Source of the DNA: an uncultured Myxococcales bacterium
Lineage (GTDB): Bacteria; Myxococcota_A; Bradymonadia; UBA7976; VGTA01
Assembly (NCBI GenBank): GCA_937146725.1
Contig: CAKZRU010000016.1
Span: 24,456-88,455 of the forward strand
Reading direction: 5' to 3'
Length of the DNA stretch: 64,000 bases
Shown: positions 28,631 through 38,195 of the stretch, in pieces
How positions within the stretch are numbered: the stretch's first letter is position 1
Layout of the letters: every line of letters starts with the position of its first letter
The notes under the pieces: model-generated
What the model was told of the DNA's origin: nothing
The model's database searches: none
What the model saw: only the letters and a program-made list of their open reading frames with translations
Program-made: the position numbers and the translations under genes

Positions 28631-31600
28631 TGACTGAGAATCTTTTGTCTATCGCATCCATAGATCAGTCTTCGGCTATCCCCTATCAACTTCAAAACAC
28701 ACTCTTCAAGATTGGGCGCTTTGTACTAGAACAAGGAACACATCAGGACCATAGTAGCTTTGCACTGTCTTTTATCAGTCGCTATTATCAAGCCTTAAAC
28801 TTGTGGCCTTTAGAGTTTACTGAGCGTCTCTTTGAGCATGCCAAAGAATTAAATGCGCAAGATCGAGTGGCTTTAGGACAAACGCTTTCTAATCAGCTCA
28901 GACCTTGGCTTCCTCCACATATTGACGAATTAAAGATTGCTGATTTTTTTAGAAGCGTCTGTCTAGTGTTAGACCAATGTGACGGTAATCTTTTGACCTT
29001 GCTTTCGGCTTTTAATGAAGAAATCCTAAGTCCAATTAAAACAAGGCTGAATCCTAGAAAACTTATTGAAGTTGAAGAACGAATGGGGACGGCATTATAT
29101 TTGGCGATTCTTGAGCTTACAGAAGAAGCCCCCAGCCATTTTATCCCTAAAAGTCGATGGCCACAGATTTCGGAGTATACTCTTTTACAAAGTTTAGCAC
29201 CCATCAACGATGTTTTTCCTTTTGTCGCTCTAAGAAATAGTGATCATTTACGTTGCACTTTATATATCAGCGATCAACCGATTCACTTGTTACCTAATAT
29301 TGAACTCAGTGAATGGCCAATTCATTGTGTACAGCCCCTAGAAAGTGGTCGTAGTGAAGTTAAGCAGAGTCAAACGACTCAACAAGAGTCTCGCGAGCTT
29401 TATTGGACTAGTCTTCCGGCAACCGGCCCCATTAGACTCACAGAGCTTTTACCATTTACTGATATTTACACAGCGCTCTACATAGGTGAACAGCTTCTTG
29501 AAACCTTAGGCGCTTTACATCAACTTGGTATTTCTTTTAGAAGCCTTAGCCCAAATGAAGTAGTGGTCGATCATCGATTCCAACTTCAATTATTGCCTTT
29601 TTTGGAATATCAAACACGCGATCGAGCATGGGCTGGAGATAGTACGCTTAGAGTATCAGATTTCAATTCCATTTATATAAGTCCAGAGCAACGCCTTGGC
29701 CAAAAAGGTGATTTACGATCTGACCTGTGGTCATTTGGGGCAATCTTTTATGAACTTGTGATGAAAACGCCTTTGATTCAGAACTCATCATTAGTTGGAT
29801 TGTCTGAGCTCGATTCTACCAGTGGTATTATGCCCTTGGGTGATGATTTTACCAACAATCTAAAATTGATTGTTAAACGCTGTTTACATCCCAATCCAGA
29901 CCATCGTTGGTCAGATGCACAACGAGTTTTAGAAAATTATCGACCTATCGCCAATGAAGTTCGGCAGACTTTAAAGAGTCGCGGTAGAAGCGCACAGTGG
30001 ACAAGAGTGATTGGTGAAGGTGTACTTAGGTCATTTATCGATCAAAATATTCATGCGCCACCTCATCCGGTAAATCCTTCATTCTTCTCCTTCTTAGAAA
30101 ATCAAGAAATTCCATTGAGTACCGCCGAAGACCCAAGTGCCTTACTCACAACAATCTTTGCTCAAGAAGAAGCCTTAAATGAAGATATCGGAAAGTGGAG
30201 CATTTTATTAGATGAAGCCGAGCAGGCGCAAAGAGCCTTAATCTTAAGAATTAAAGATGAAGTTCCTGCAATCACCTATGAGCACTTAGAAGACCTCGTT
30301 GAAGAAAAGGTCTTAATCAAAGAAGCCTTGTTACAAGCTGAAAGTAAAATTGCCTTCTTTGAGCGACGGCGTCCCAAGCTTTTTGCTTTAGCATTGGAAC
30401 GCTTTATTGAAGACTCTGAACTCAACCTTGATCTCCAAGAGCTTCTTAACTTGGATTGGTCCACAGTCGATTCATTGCCTGATGATGGAAACGATCAGGA
30501 GGGGGGGCCGATTGACTTAAATGAAGATCAGTCTGATTTTGATGATTTAGATCAAGATTTTGCCGATGAAGCGAATGAACAAGAACTGCTACTTGATGAA
30601 CTTGAAGCGCAAAGTGTAAAGATCTCTGAAGACAGTTTACAGATTGATGAGTTGGAAGCTCTTGATGATTTAGAGCAACCCGATGAAGATGAGAAGCTTA
30701 CGCGGCAACAAGCTGAGTCGGTATCACAGAGCCTGCAAGAGATAGAGCCACAAGAGATAGAACCACAAGAGATAGAACCACTAGAAATTGCTTCTCATCC
30801 TCACAAAAGTGATGAGAATGATTTACTTGAAGCTCTAATCGATTCTGTCACAGCTGCAGACTCGCTCTCAACCAAAGAAGTTGTCATCGAAGAAGCTGGC
30901 CATGAACCTTCTGATCAAGATGTTATAGGGGTTGAAGCCAATGAGCAAGACTCACTGCCTTCTCAAGACTCACTGCCTTCTCAAGAGCGAATCACGATTG
31001 AAGTCGCTGAAGTTAGTGCAGAGTTGATTGAGAATAGTGTGGTCAATGAGAGTGATGCTTCTGGCTTGCCTTTTGATTTAAATCAAGGTTCTGATATCAT
31101 TGATGATTTGAAGCAAGGTGTACTATCCGATCATGATTTGAACTCAGAATTAGTCTCTAGTCCTCATCATGAAGATCAGAATCTTTTGAATGAAAGCTTG
31201 GCCGAAGCTTTAGAAGATGAGTTTCAAGAGCCAAGTCCATTAGAAGAGCCAAGTCCATTAGAGGAACCAAGTCCATTAGAAGAACCAAGTCCATTAGAAA
31301 TTGCAAATCCGGATGTTGCGACAATAAAAGCAACGATCGACAGTGCGGCGATTAAAGGCATAGAGGATTTTGCTGACCTTAGCATTTTAGAGAGAGATCA
31401 ATTACCCGAAGAAGAAGCGCTTACTGATGACTTTGACTTTGGTGACTTGACCGGTATTGAAGACTTACCGGAAAATGAACAGCAAGATTCATTGTTTGGT
31501 AGATTGGGCATAAATGACCCCTTACGACAAATGGACTCTTATGCATTGAACAAAGATCATGACCTTGTTGTAGACCATAATCTAGAACAGAGATCAGATG

Positions 31601-32253
31601 ACTTGGATGTGTCTGAGTCTGATTTTATGGAAGTCTCCATAGACACGCAGAGCATAGAATATAAAGAGGAGGATGCACTGTTTACCTCAGCTCCTCTTCC
31701 ACTATATTCTGATGACCTCAGCTTAGATATGAGCGTTGAAGAGTCTGAGCCAGAGCCAGCATTGCATACAGAATCAGTGAATCTGCTTGAGAATGAGCAA
31801 CTTACTGATGAAGATAAAAGTGATGGTGTTGATAGTGTTCTCGAGCCGGAATCAACTCTAGAACCCTCAATGGTGATTTCAAAGGAATCTATTGCAGCTG
31901 CCTCTGTGGAGCTTCCCAATGAAGAGATGCTCCAATCACTCAGCCAACTCATCGAGTTAGAGGCAGAGGGTGCGAGAAAGCAGGTGATTATGACACCACT
32001 TCCACAGGTTTTATCTATGACCACAGATGAGCGCAGGCAACTTGTCGATTTATATGAGCGTTATGTAAAACTCAAAAAGGTGTATAATGATGCGCCAGAT
32101 GAAAACCTAAACTTCGAAGACTTTAGAAAAGAAATCGATTTGGCACGAGAGATGGCCGTTGAAGTTCATGGCTGGGAAGCTGTGAGATTTACGGTGAAGG
32201 TGAAGGATGGCAAAGTGGTACTTAAGGCCAAAAAAGCGCTGGTTTCCACTTAA
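28630..32253 (+). CDS. Pseudokinase-like scaffold protein 2 with MXAN_5187-type C-terminal domain
   Basis: 1207 residues, organised like its upstream neighbour. A helical N-terminal domain (1-150) precedes a kinase-like domain (~180-437) with ALHQLGISFRSLSPNEVVVD, YISPEQRLG, LRSDLWSFGAIFYELVMKTP and NPDHRWSDAQ. The HRD motif reads F-R-S and no DFG is visible, so it should not phosphorylate. The long acidic region holds EPQEI, DSLPSQ and EPSPLE repeats. Residues ~1100-1205 form a compact domain: LVDLYERYVKLKKVYNDAPD, NLNFEDFRKEI, AVRFTVKVKDGKVVLKAKKA. I recognise this as the MXAN_5187 C-terminal type known from Myxococcota. Translation is coupled to the upstream gene (taatg, with ggagatg upstream), which suggests the two proteins form a complex. 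Confidence 0.72.
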   Translation: MTENLLSIASIDQSSAIPYQLQNTLFKIGRFVLEQGTHQDHSSFALSFISRYYQALNLWPLEFTERLFEHAKELNAQDRVALGQTLSNQLRPWLPPHIDELKIADFFRSVCLVLDQCDGNLLTLLSAFNEEILSPIKTRLNPRKLIEVEERMGTALYLAILELTEEAPSHFIPKSRWPQISEYTLLQSLAPINDVFPFVALRNSDHLRCTLYISDQPIHLLPNIELSEWPIHCVQPLESGRSEVKQSQTTQQESRELYWTSLPATGPIRLTELLPFTDIYTALYIGEQLLETLGALHQLGISFRSLSPNEVVVDHRFQLQLLPFLEYQTRDRAWAGDSTLRVSDFNSIYISPEQRLGQKGDLRSDLWSFGAIFYELVMKTPLIQNSSLVGLSELDSTSGIMPLGDDFTNNLKLIVKRCLHPNPDHRWSDAQRVLENYRPIANEVRQTLKSRGRSAQWTRVIGEGVLRSFIDQNIHAPPHPVNPSFFSFLENQEIPLSTAEDPSALLTTIFAQEEALNEDIGKWSILLDEAEQAQRALILRIKDEVPAITYEHLEDLVEEKVLIKEALLQAESKIAFFERRRPKLFALALERFIEDSELNLDLQELLNLDWSTVDSLPDDGNDQEGGPIDLNEDQSDFDDLDQDFADEANEQELLLDELEAQSVKISEDSLQIDELEALDDLEQPDEDEKLTRQQAESVSQSLQEIEPQEIEPQEIEPLEIASHPHKSDENDLLEALIDSVTAADSLSTKEVVIEEAGHEPSDQDVIGVEANEQDSLPSQDSLPSQERITIEVAEVSAELIENSVVNESDASGLPFDLNQGSDIIDDLKQGVLSDHDLNSELVSSPHHEDQNLLNESLAEALEDEFQEPSPLEEPSPLEEPSPLEEPSPLEIANPDVATIKATIDSAAIKGIEDFADLSILERDQLPEEEALTDDFDFGDLTGIEDLPENEQQDSLFGRLGINDPLRQMDSYALNKDHDLVVDHNLEQRSDDLDVSESDFMEVSIDTQSIEYKEEDALFTSAPLPLYSDDLSLDMSVEESEPEPALHTESVNLLENEQLTDEDKSDGVDSVLEPESTLEPSMVISKESIAAASVELPNEEMLQSLSQLIELEAEGARKQVIMTPLPQVLSMTTDERRQLVDLYERYVKLKKVYNDAPDENLNFEDFRKEIDLAREMAVEVHGWEAVRFTVKVKDGKVVLKAKKALVST
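30736..30780 (+). repeat. 15-bp in-frame repeat, three copies (EPQEI)
   Basis: caagagatagaRcca occurs three times in tandem in the acidic region of pseudokinase 2 and encodes QEIEP units. The copies differ only at one base. Confidence 0.8.
31228..31299 (+). repeat. 18-bp in-frame repeat, four copies (EPSPLE)
   Basis: Four perfect-length copies of gaRccaagtccattagaR encode EPSPLE in the disordered region of pseudokinase 2. Synonymous differences are confined to the Glu codons. Confidence 0.85.
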
Positions 32254-32385
32254 GACTCTCTAAAGTATGCCGTAAATCATATAGCCTAGTAATTTTAGCC
32301 TAGCATTTAACGATAGCATTCGACTAAAGAGCTAAGTCATGCTAGATTATTAGATGAGTATAAACTTTAGAGACGAGGTGTAACT

Positions 32386-33990
32386 ATGCCATCTGATTAC
32401 GGTTATCCAATTCCTCCTTCAGGTCAACGACCTCAAATGTATAATCGGGTCGCCTTAGAAGAACCTAAGGAACTGATTAGAGCTGAAGAAGATCAATATC
32501 TGAAGCAATCTGGTATTGAACAGATCAAAGCCAAGGTTGTCACTCAAAGCCGAGAGATTCTTGATAATCGCTTCAGCGAAAGTCAAGTTGATCGCTTTAG
32601 AGGAAATACTGAAGGACGAAATCTCAAGGAAATTCCACCAAGTCTTCCAATTTCTCGTTTACCTAACCAAGTTCAAGCGTTTAATCCATTGACTGCTCGC
32701 TCATCGAACATTAGTACCTTCAGTATGGCAGAATCGGCAGCAGCAGGAATGACTCAGGTTCGACCTGATGTGAATACCGGTTCTGCTGTTAGACCATCGG
32801 CAGATGAGAATCTTGCTCAAATGAAAGAGAGTATAGAAGCGCGTCAAGAAATTAGAGAGCAGCAACTAGAGCAGCTTCCGTCGATCAATGGAAGCGGTGA
32901 AATTGCCGCTAGATTTGATGCGATTGAAGAACAAATTCGACAGCGTGCTCTCGATGAGTTTACTGATCTTAGGCCAGGTGGTCCAGAGTCAGAACGGGTC
33001 TCACTTGAGAATGCCCAAGTTAAGCAAGATTATCGTGAAGACTTTATAGAAGATCAAAAACGTGATTTAAATCTTGAAAATGCTGTTTTTGAGCAACGAC
33101 AATTTGAGCAGGTACAGCAAGATGAACAAGTTGTTGATCGTCAGCAAGAGGTGCAGCGCAATGAACTGATTGCAAATGAAGCAGTGGCGCAAGAGCGTCA
33201 AGTCACTCAGCAAAATGATGATGAGCGTTCAGCTGAAGCACCGATCGCTAAAGAGCCAGGGGCACCAACAAATACTCGCGGCGAACCATTAAACTCAGAG
33301 GAACAACGCGAAGTACAACGGTTGGAACGTAGGGATTTAGAGGTTAAAAATCACGAGCAAGCTCATGCTCGAGCAGGCGGTTCTAATATTCGAGGCGGGA
33401 TTGAGCTTTCATATACCACCGGTCCTGATGGACGACGTTATGCGACCGATGGTGAAGTTAATATAGACCTCAGTTCAGAACGATCTCCACAAGCAACTGT
33501 CAATAAAATGCGACAAGTTCAAAGAGCTGCTTTAGCGCCAGCAAATCCATCGGGAGCTGATCGAGCAGTCGCTTCTTTGGCCGCTCGTCGTGAACTAGAA
33601 GCTCAAGCTGAAATACAAGAACTGCAAGCTCGTGACCAAGAGATGAGAGCCAGAGAGCAAATGGCTGGAGAGCCAGCCAAACAAGAGGCATCTAATGAGC
33701 AAGCCGGTAAAGTTGAAGTGAGAGAAAATGTAGACCACATTGCTGGTGCTCAATCTGTGATTCCAGACCCAAGCTTTACGCCTAGAAGCTCAGGGATTGA
33801 ACAACAGTCTTTGGAAGCATATGAAGCAAGTTATCCAATGTCAGCACCTAAAGATACCTCTAGACCGGTTTCGGCACCAAGTAAGAAGTTTGCTATGGGT
33901 GAATTAAATGCACCGCCAGCTTCACCAAGGTCAGAAACACCATCAGCTCAATATGATGAAGCGATTGAAAAGGCTCTTGAAAGTTATTAA
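32386..33990 (+). CDS. SprA-related putative metalloprotease (CJM1_0395 family)
   Basis: 534 residues. Residues ~1-290 are Gln/Glu-rich and probably disordered or coiled (VFEQRQFEQVQQDEQVVDRQ). Residues ~295-410 match the SprA-related/CJM1_0395 family: RRDLEVKNHEQAHARAGG, then IELSYTTGPDGRRYATDGEV, NIDLS, KMRQVQRAALAPANPSG and DRAVASLAARRE. The HEQAH box at 323-327 is a zincin-like HExxH motif (His323, Glu324, His327), which is why the family is annotated as putative metalloproteases; activity is not established. No signal peptide is seen. It follows the pseudokinase pair by 132 bases on the same strand. A processing role on those proteins is only a guess. Confidence 0.78.
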   Translation: MPSDYGYPIPPSGQRPQMYNRVALEEPKELIRAEEDQYLKQSGIEQIKAKVVTQSREILDNRFSESQVDRFRGNTEGRNLKEIPPSLPISRLPNQVQAFNPLTARSSNISTFSMAESAAAGMTQVRPDVNTGSAVRPSADENLAQMKESIEARQEIREQQLEQLPSINGSGEIAARFDAIEEQIRQRALDEFTDLRPGGPESERVSLENAQVKQDYREDFIEDQKRDLNLENAVFEQRQFEQVQQDEQVVDRQQEVQRNELIANEAVAQERQVTQQNDDERSAEAPIAKEPGAPTNTRGEPLNSEEQREVQRLERRDLEVKNHEQAHARAGGSNIRGGIELSYTTGPDGRRYATDGEVNIDLSSERSPQATVNKMRQVQRAALAPANPSGADRAVASLAARRELEAQAEIQELQARDQEMRAREQMAGEPAKQEASNEQAGKVEVRENVDHIAGAQSVIPDPSFTPRSSGIEQQSLEAYEASYPMSAPKDTSRPVSAPSKKFAMGELNAPPASPRSETPSAQYDEAIEKALESY

Positions 33991-34099
33991 ATCCCTGACT
34001 GAAACAAACTTAATCAAGCATGATGAGCGCCTAATCACAAGAAAGCTCAACCCAATGCTCTAGTTTTAGTTTATTTTTTGTCCAAGCTATGTTTGATCT

Positions 34100-34116
34100 C
34101 TTGATGAATCATCAAG
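34100..34116 (+). terminator. Possible terminator between the SprA-like gene and glnS
   Basis: A perfect 7-bp inverted repeat cttgatg-aat-catcaag is followed by tctatttt. The stem is AT-rich and the loop short, so this is a weak candidate. The remaining ~200 bases between 33991 and 34210 show no other feature. Confidence 0.3.
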
Positions 34117-34210
34117 TCTATTTTCATTTCAGTTTGAGAGCGCTCAGCTTTTTGGTAATCTGTGCGCTAATCCTCATAGATGACTTATTAGATAAGCTAG
34201 GAAAAGAGTA

Positions 34211-35893
34211 ATGAGCGAAGTAGAGCATCCGGTTAATTTTGTGGAAGAGATCATTAGAACAGATCTTGCTGAGGGAAAAAATGATGGGCGTTTAATGACC
34301 CGCTTTCCTCCGGAGCCTAATGGGTATTTACATATTGGGCATGCTAAATCGATCTGTTTAAACTTTGGCTTGGCCAAAAAACTAAACGGACAATGTAACT
34401 TACGTTTAGATGATACCAATCCTTCAAAAGAAGAAACAGAGTATGTCGAGTCTATTAAAGCTGATGTCAAATGGTTAGGCTTTGATTGGGGAGATGGACT
34501 TTATTTTGCTTCTGATTATTTTACCAAGCTCTATGAGATGGCGGTTCAGCTGATCAAGTCTGGCAAGGCGTATGTGGATAGTTTAAGCCCTGAAGAAATT
34601 AGAGAATACCGTGGTGACTTTCACACGCCAGGACGCCCTAGTCCGTATCGCGAACGGAGCATAGAGGAAAATCTAGATTTATTTGAGCGCATGAAGGCCG
34701 GTGAGTTTAAAGAGGGTGAGCATGTTTTAAGAGCTAAGATTGACATGAGCTCAGCTAATCTTAATTTCCGTGATCCACCTATGTATCGTATTCTTCATGC
34801 TCATCACCATCGCACCGGCAATGAGTGGTGTATTTATCCAATGTATGACTTTGCTCATGGTCTATCTGATGCGATTGAAGGTGTGACGCACTCGATTTGT
34901 ACCCTTGAGTTTGAAGACCATCGACCATTGTATGATTGGTTTTTGGAAGCGGTAGGCTATCAAGAGTCAAACCGTCCTCATCAATATGAGTTTTCAAGAT
35001 TAAATCTAACTTACACTGTGATGAGTAAGCGTAAGCTCCAACGCTTGGTTTTTGACCAGCATGTCGAGGGTTGGAATGATCCCCGTATGCCTACGATTGC
35101 TGGCCTTCGTCGACGTGGCTATCCGGCCGCATCTATACGAAACTTCTGTGAGCGCATCGGTGTGACCAAAAATCATGGCGTGATCGATGTTGGGCATCTA
35201 GAGCATGCTGTACGCGATGAACTGAATGCAAGCTCGCCAAGATTAATGGCTGTTCTGAAACCTTTAAAGGTGGTGATTACCAATTTTCCTGATGGTCATG
35301 TGGAAAGCTTTGAAGCGCCCTTATACCCAAGTGATGAAAGCTTTGGCTCACGTATCTTGCACCTGACCAAAGAAATCTATATTGAGCAAGATGACTTTAT
35401 GGAAGAAGCGCCTAAAAAGTGGTTTCGCTTGTCACCCAATAAAGAGGTTCGATTGCGTTATGCTTGCCTAATCACCTGCCATGATGTGGTCAAGGATGAG
35501 CAGGGCAATATTACTGAGCTACATTGTACTTGGGATCCAAACTCTAAGGGGGGAACGCCGGCTGATGGACGCAAGGTAAAGGGTACTTTGCATTGGGTAT
35601 CAGCGGACAAAGGGGTCAAGGCTTCAGTTAAGCTGTATGATCGTCTGTTTAATGCTCTTAACCCTGGTAAGGGCAAAGATGACTTTATTGAGGATCTCAA
35701 TCCAAACTCTCTAGAGATGATTTCCAACGCTGTACTAGAGCCGGAATTAATGAATATTGAAGCGGGTAAAACAGTGCAGTTTGAACGTTTAGGCTATTTT
35801 ACAGCGGATTCGGTGGATTCGGTGCCCGGTACTCCGACCTTCCATCGAACAATTACTCTAAAAGATTCATGGGCGAAATTAGCTAAAAAGTAA
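34211..35893 (+). CDS. glnS: Glutaminyl-tRNA synthetase
   Basis: 560 residues, close to E. coli GlnS (554). Class I motifs are [16 protein letters not shown] (HIGH at 41-44) and [12 protein letters not shown] in place of KMSKS. The GlnRS blocks [39 protein letters not shown] and [12 protein letters not shown] are present, as is the C-terminal anticodon-binding beta-barrel region with [18 protein letters not shown]. This is a true GlnRS and not a GluRS, so tRNA-Gln is charged directly in this organism. First of four closely spaced genes. Confidence 0.97.
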   Translation: MSEVEHPVNFVEEIIRTDLAEGKNDGRLMTRFPPEPNGYLHIGHAKSICLNFGLAKKLNGQCNLRLDDTNPSKEETEYVESIKADVKWLGFDWGDGLYFASDYFTKLYEMAVQLIKSGKAYVDSLSPEEIREYRGDFHTPGRPSPYRERSIEENLDLFERMKAGEFKEGEHVLRAKIDMSSANLNFRDPPMYRILHAHHHRTGNEWCIYPMYDFAHGLSDAIEGVTHSICTLEFEDHRPLYDWFLEAVGYQESNRPHQYEFSRLNLTYTVMSKRKLQRLVFDQHVEGWNDPRMPTIAGLRRRGYPAASIRNFCERIGVTKNHGVIDVGHLEHAVRDELNASSPRLMAVLKPLKVVITNFPDGHVESFEAPLYPSDESFGSRILHLTKEIYIEQDDFMEEAPKKWFRLSPNKEVRLRYACLITCHDVVKDEQGNITELHCTWDPNSKGGTPADGRKVKGTLHWVSADKGVKASVKLYDRLFNALNPGKGKDDFIEDLNPNSLEMISNAVLEPELMNIEAGKTVQFERLGYFTADSVDSVPGTPTFHRTITLKDSWAKLAKK

Positions 35894-35910
35894 AACTAAG
35901 GGGTATGAAG

Positions 35911-38190
35911 ATGAGCCAGATAAGCAAAAGCCTAACCAAGTTATATGTAAACGAAAAAGGCCAATGTCAGTGTGGGGCAGTATTTAATAGCCGCACATTA
36001 TGGTATATTGGGTGTCAACAAGATGTAGATCCGACTCAAATTCAGTATGAACTTGAGCAAAGTAACCTACATACTTGTACTCAATGTGGACAGCAAACTC
36101 GTTTTTTAGTGCCAGTGCTTATTGATCATCTTCATCAGCATAAAGCTAGTATTTTTGTGCCACAGCCTTTGGCCTACAAAGCCTTGAGTATTCAGTCCGA
36201 GTTGCTCTCATACTTATCGCATGAAGCAACAGTTCAAGCACAGCAATATTATTCTCAAGCTGAAATTGTAATTGTACAACAGGCCTTAGCAACTCCTGTG
36301 ACTCATGCCGAAATTGATCAAAAAAGTACACATTCGGCCTTAGGTCATACAAAGAATGATCTAGACAAAGAGATTGGAAAAACCAAAGAAGCACCAGTGA
36401 TTGCGCCTATCCCTCAAGCTTTACAGAACTCGGTTTTAGAGTCCGCAGAGTTAGCCCAAGAACTCGCTGAATCACCTACTCAAGTCATTAAACCAAAATC
36501 TAAGCATTCTGTTTCTAAGGTAGAGCAAGAAATCGCCAAAACAAGCCCTCTCGATGCTTTAATTGATACAGCATTAGAAGATCATACGGTGATTAGTGAT
36601 CTAGAAAAAGTTGATTTCAATACTCAACCCACCGATGTTAAAGAGCGTAAAGAGACGATCCCTAAAAAGCAATCGACTCGTTCTTTACCGCCATTGCAAG
36701 CAAAGCCAAGTGATGAGCTAAATAAGCAAGACAATGAGCAAAATCAAAAAACGATGATTTCGCTTGTTGAGCCCGAAGAAATGCTCAATGTAAACCATAA
36801 AGAGCCAACCAAACGTTTGTATGCACAAAATATGAAGCGCTTTGATGAGCAAATGGCCAACCAGCACAATAAATATATTAATGTGATTGATGGTCAAGTC
36901 GAGCTTGCGATTAAGATCGATGAGCGCAGAGTAGATCGCTGGATTAACGAAGATCTCGATATTCGGATCCAATTGCATCGTGAGCTCCAATTAGGTGCGC
37001 CCTGCCTGACGATTTTTACGACCAAAGATGGCAATGTACAAGATGAGCTTTATTGGCCTATTCATATCGATGGCTCAATGGGACCCAAAGCGCTTCGTAG
37101 TTTGCGTAAAAACTTTAAGGTAGAGTTAGTGCTGTTCAAAGCTGATGGCCAATTTTATGGCCAACGAATGATTGAAGCACCTCTGGAAGAAAACTGTGCC
37201 TATATTATCAACTATGTGAAGCAAATGGGCATGACGAGTAGTATTGCTGCCAAAGCAAGAGCCATTATCGCAGCAGAAGATTTTGATAGAGAGGGTCAAA
37301 TGAAGCACCCCTTTAATCAAAATAGTTTTTCCGATATTGAAAATGCAAAAGATGCTCAGCTTGCTGTGAGTATTTGGTCATATTGGAGTACGGTTAGACA
37401 GCGTGATTACTTGATCTTTGTTAAGTCCTTTCCAATTCCATGGCTCAGACGTTTACAGCATCGAGTTCTAAAGTCGGCGATTGAGTTTGGGATTCACATG
37501 CCACTGAACTTGCAGAGTCAAGCGGTTGCTTTAGGCTTAGCAAAAAGCGATGTAGAACTATTACAAAAGTCAATGACTCACTTTGTAGAAGTTAATTTAA
37601 ACTTCCGTGCTTCCGGTTTAGACTCAATCGAAACATGGGAAAATTGGGATGCCTTGCTTGCTCAACTTTCACAAATGGGGATTGATGCGGATGAAGAAGT
37701 TGAGCAACTTGCTTTTCAGGCTATGCAAAAGGCCGGCGTTGACTTAGAGTTTGAAGATGAAGCTTTTGGAGAAGAGGCACTCACCAACTCCGAAGCGTTG
37801 CCTCACCCTGTTTCCGAGCAGATAGATGGCAGTGATTTTGATTCTCTTGATGATATAAGTGAAATCCATGAGGTCAGTGAGTTAGAGGCAAGTGATGAGC
37901 AGGATGTTCCTCCTCCGGTTGATCCCGAACTAGACTCCGACTTCCCTGATGATGAAGAAGCTGAGTTGATCATGGAAGACTTTATTGAGGAAGAATATCT
38001 GACCGATATTGGCGGAGATGCCTTTTTACTCATTGATGATAATGACATCATCGAAGAGGATATTATTGACCCAAAAACAGCTGAAATCGGTGATCAATTA
38101 GCTCAAACTGGTAGCTTTGAGATTAAAACCCAAATGTTTGTTAGCCAAAACGATGAAGCTGACTCGGATCATTCATCGAGTGAAGGATAA
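35911..38190 (+). CDS. CpXC-domain protein with acidic tail, unknown function
   Basis: The start at 35911 places aagggg 7-8 bases upstream; the ATG at 35905 is too close to it. The N-terminus carries two Cys pairs, GQCQCGAVF (Cys19, Cys21) and TCTQCGQQ near residue 60, in a ~120-residue layout like the CpXC domain, a presumed metal-binding module of unknown role. A second folded region spans ~310-600 (RLYAQNMKRFDEQMANQHNK, YVKQMGMTSSIAAKARAIIA, SIWSYWSTVRQRDYLIFVKS). The last ~130 residues are very acidic (PVDPELDSDFPDDEEAELIM). It lies 11-17 bases after glnS and is followed at 5 bases by the phosphoesterase gene, so the three are cotranscribed. Function unknown. Confidence 0.65.
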   Translation: MSQISKSLTKLYVNEKGQCQCGAVFNSRTLWYIGCQQDVDPTQIQYELEQSNLHTCTQCGQQTRFLVPVLIDHLHQHKASIFVPQPLAYKALSIQSELLSYLSHEATVQAQQYYSQAEIVIVQQALATPVTHAEIDQKSTHSALGHTKNDLDKEIGKTKEAPVIAPIPQALQNSVLESAELAQELAESPTQVIKPKSKHSVSKVEQEIAKTSPLDALIDTALEDHTVISDLEKVDFNTQPTDVKERKETIPKKQSTRSLPPLQAKPSDELNKQDNEQNQKTMISLVEPEEMLNVNHKEPTKRLYAQNMKRFDEQMANQHNKYINVIDGQVELAIKIDERRVDRWINEDLDIRIQLHRELQLGAPCLTIFTTKDGNVQDELYWPIHIDGSMGPKALRSLRKNFKVELVLFKADGQFYGQRMIEAPLEENCAYIINYVKQMGMTSSIAAKARAIIAAEDFDREGQMKHPFNQNSFSDIENAKDAQLAVSIWSYWSTVRQRDYLIFVKSFPIPWLRRLQHRVLKSAIEFGIHMPLNLQSQAVALGLAKSDVELLQKSMTHFVEVNLNFRASGLDSIETWENWDALLAQLSQMGIDADEEVEQLAFQAMQKAGVDLEFEDEAFGEEALTNSEALPHPVSEQIDGSDFDSLDDISEIHEVSELEASDEQDVPPPVDPELDSDFPDDEEAELIMEDFIEEEYLTDIGGDAFLLIDDNDIIEEDIIDPKTAEIGDQLAQTGSFEIKTQMFVSQNDEADSDHSSSEG

Positions 38191-38195
38191 GAGCG

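Noticed and set aside
31557..32024. Long serine-rich open frame on the minus strand inside pseudokinase 2
   Set aside because: Ser-rich antisense frames arise from the Glu/Asp codon bias of the acidic tail. The same explains similar frames at 27205-27627 and 27910-28179.
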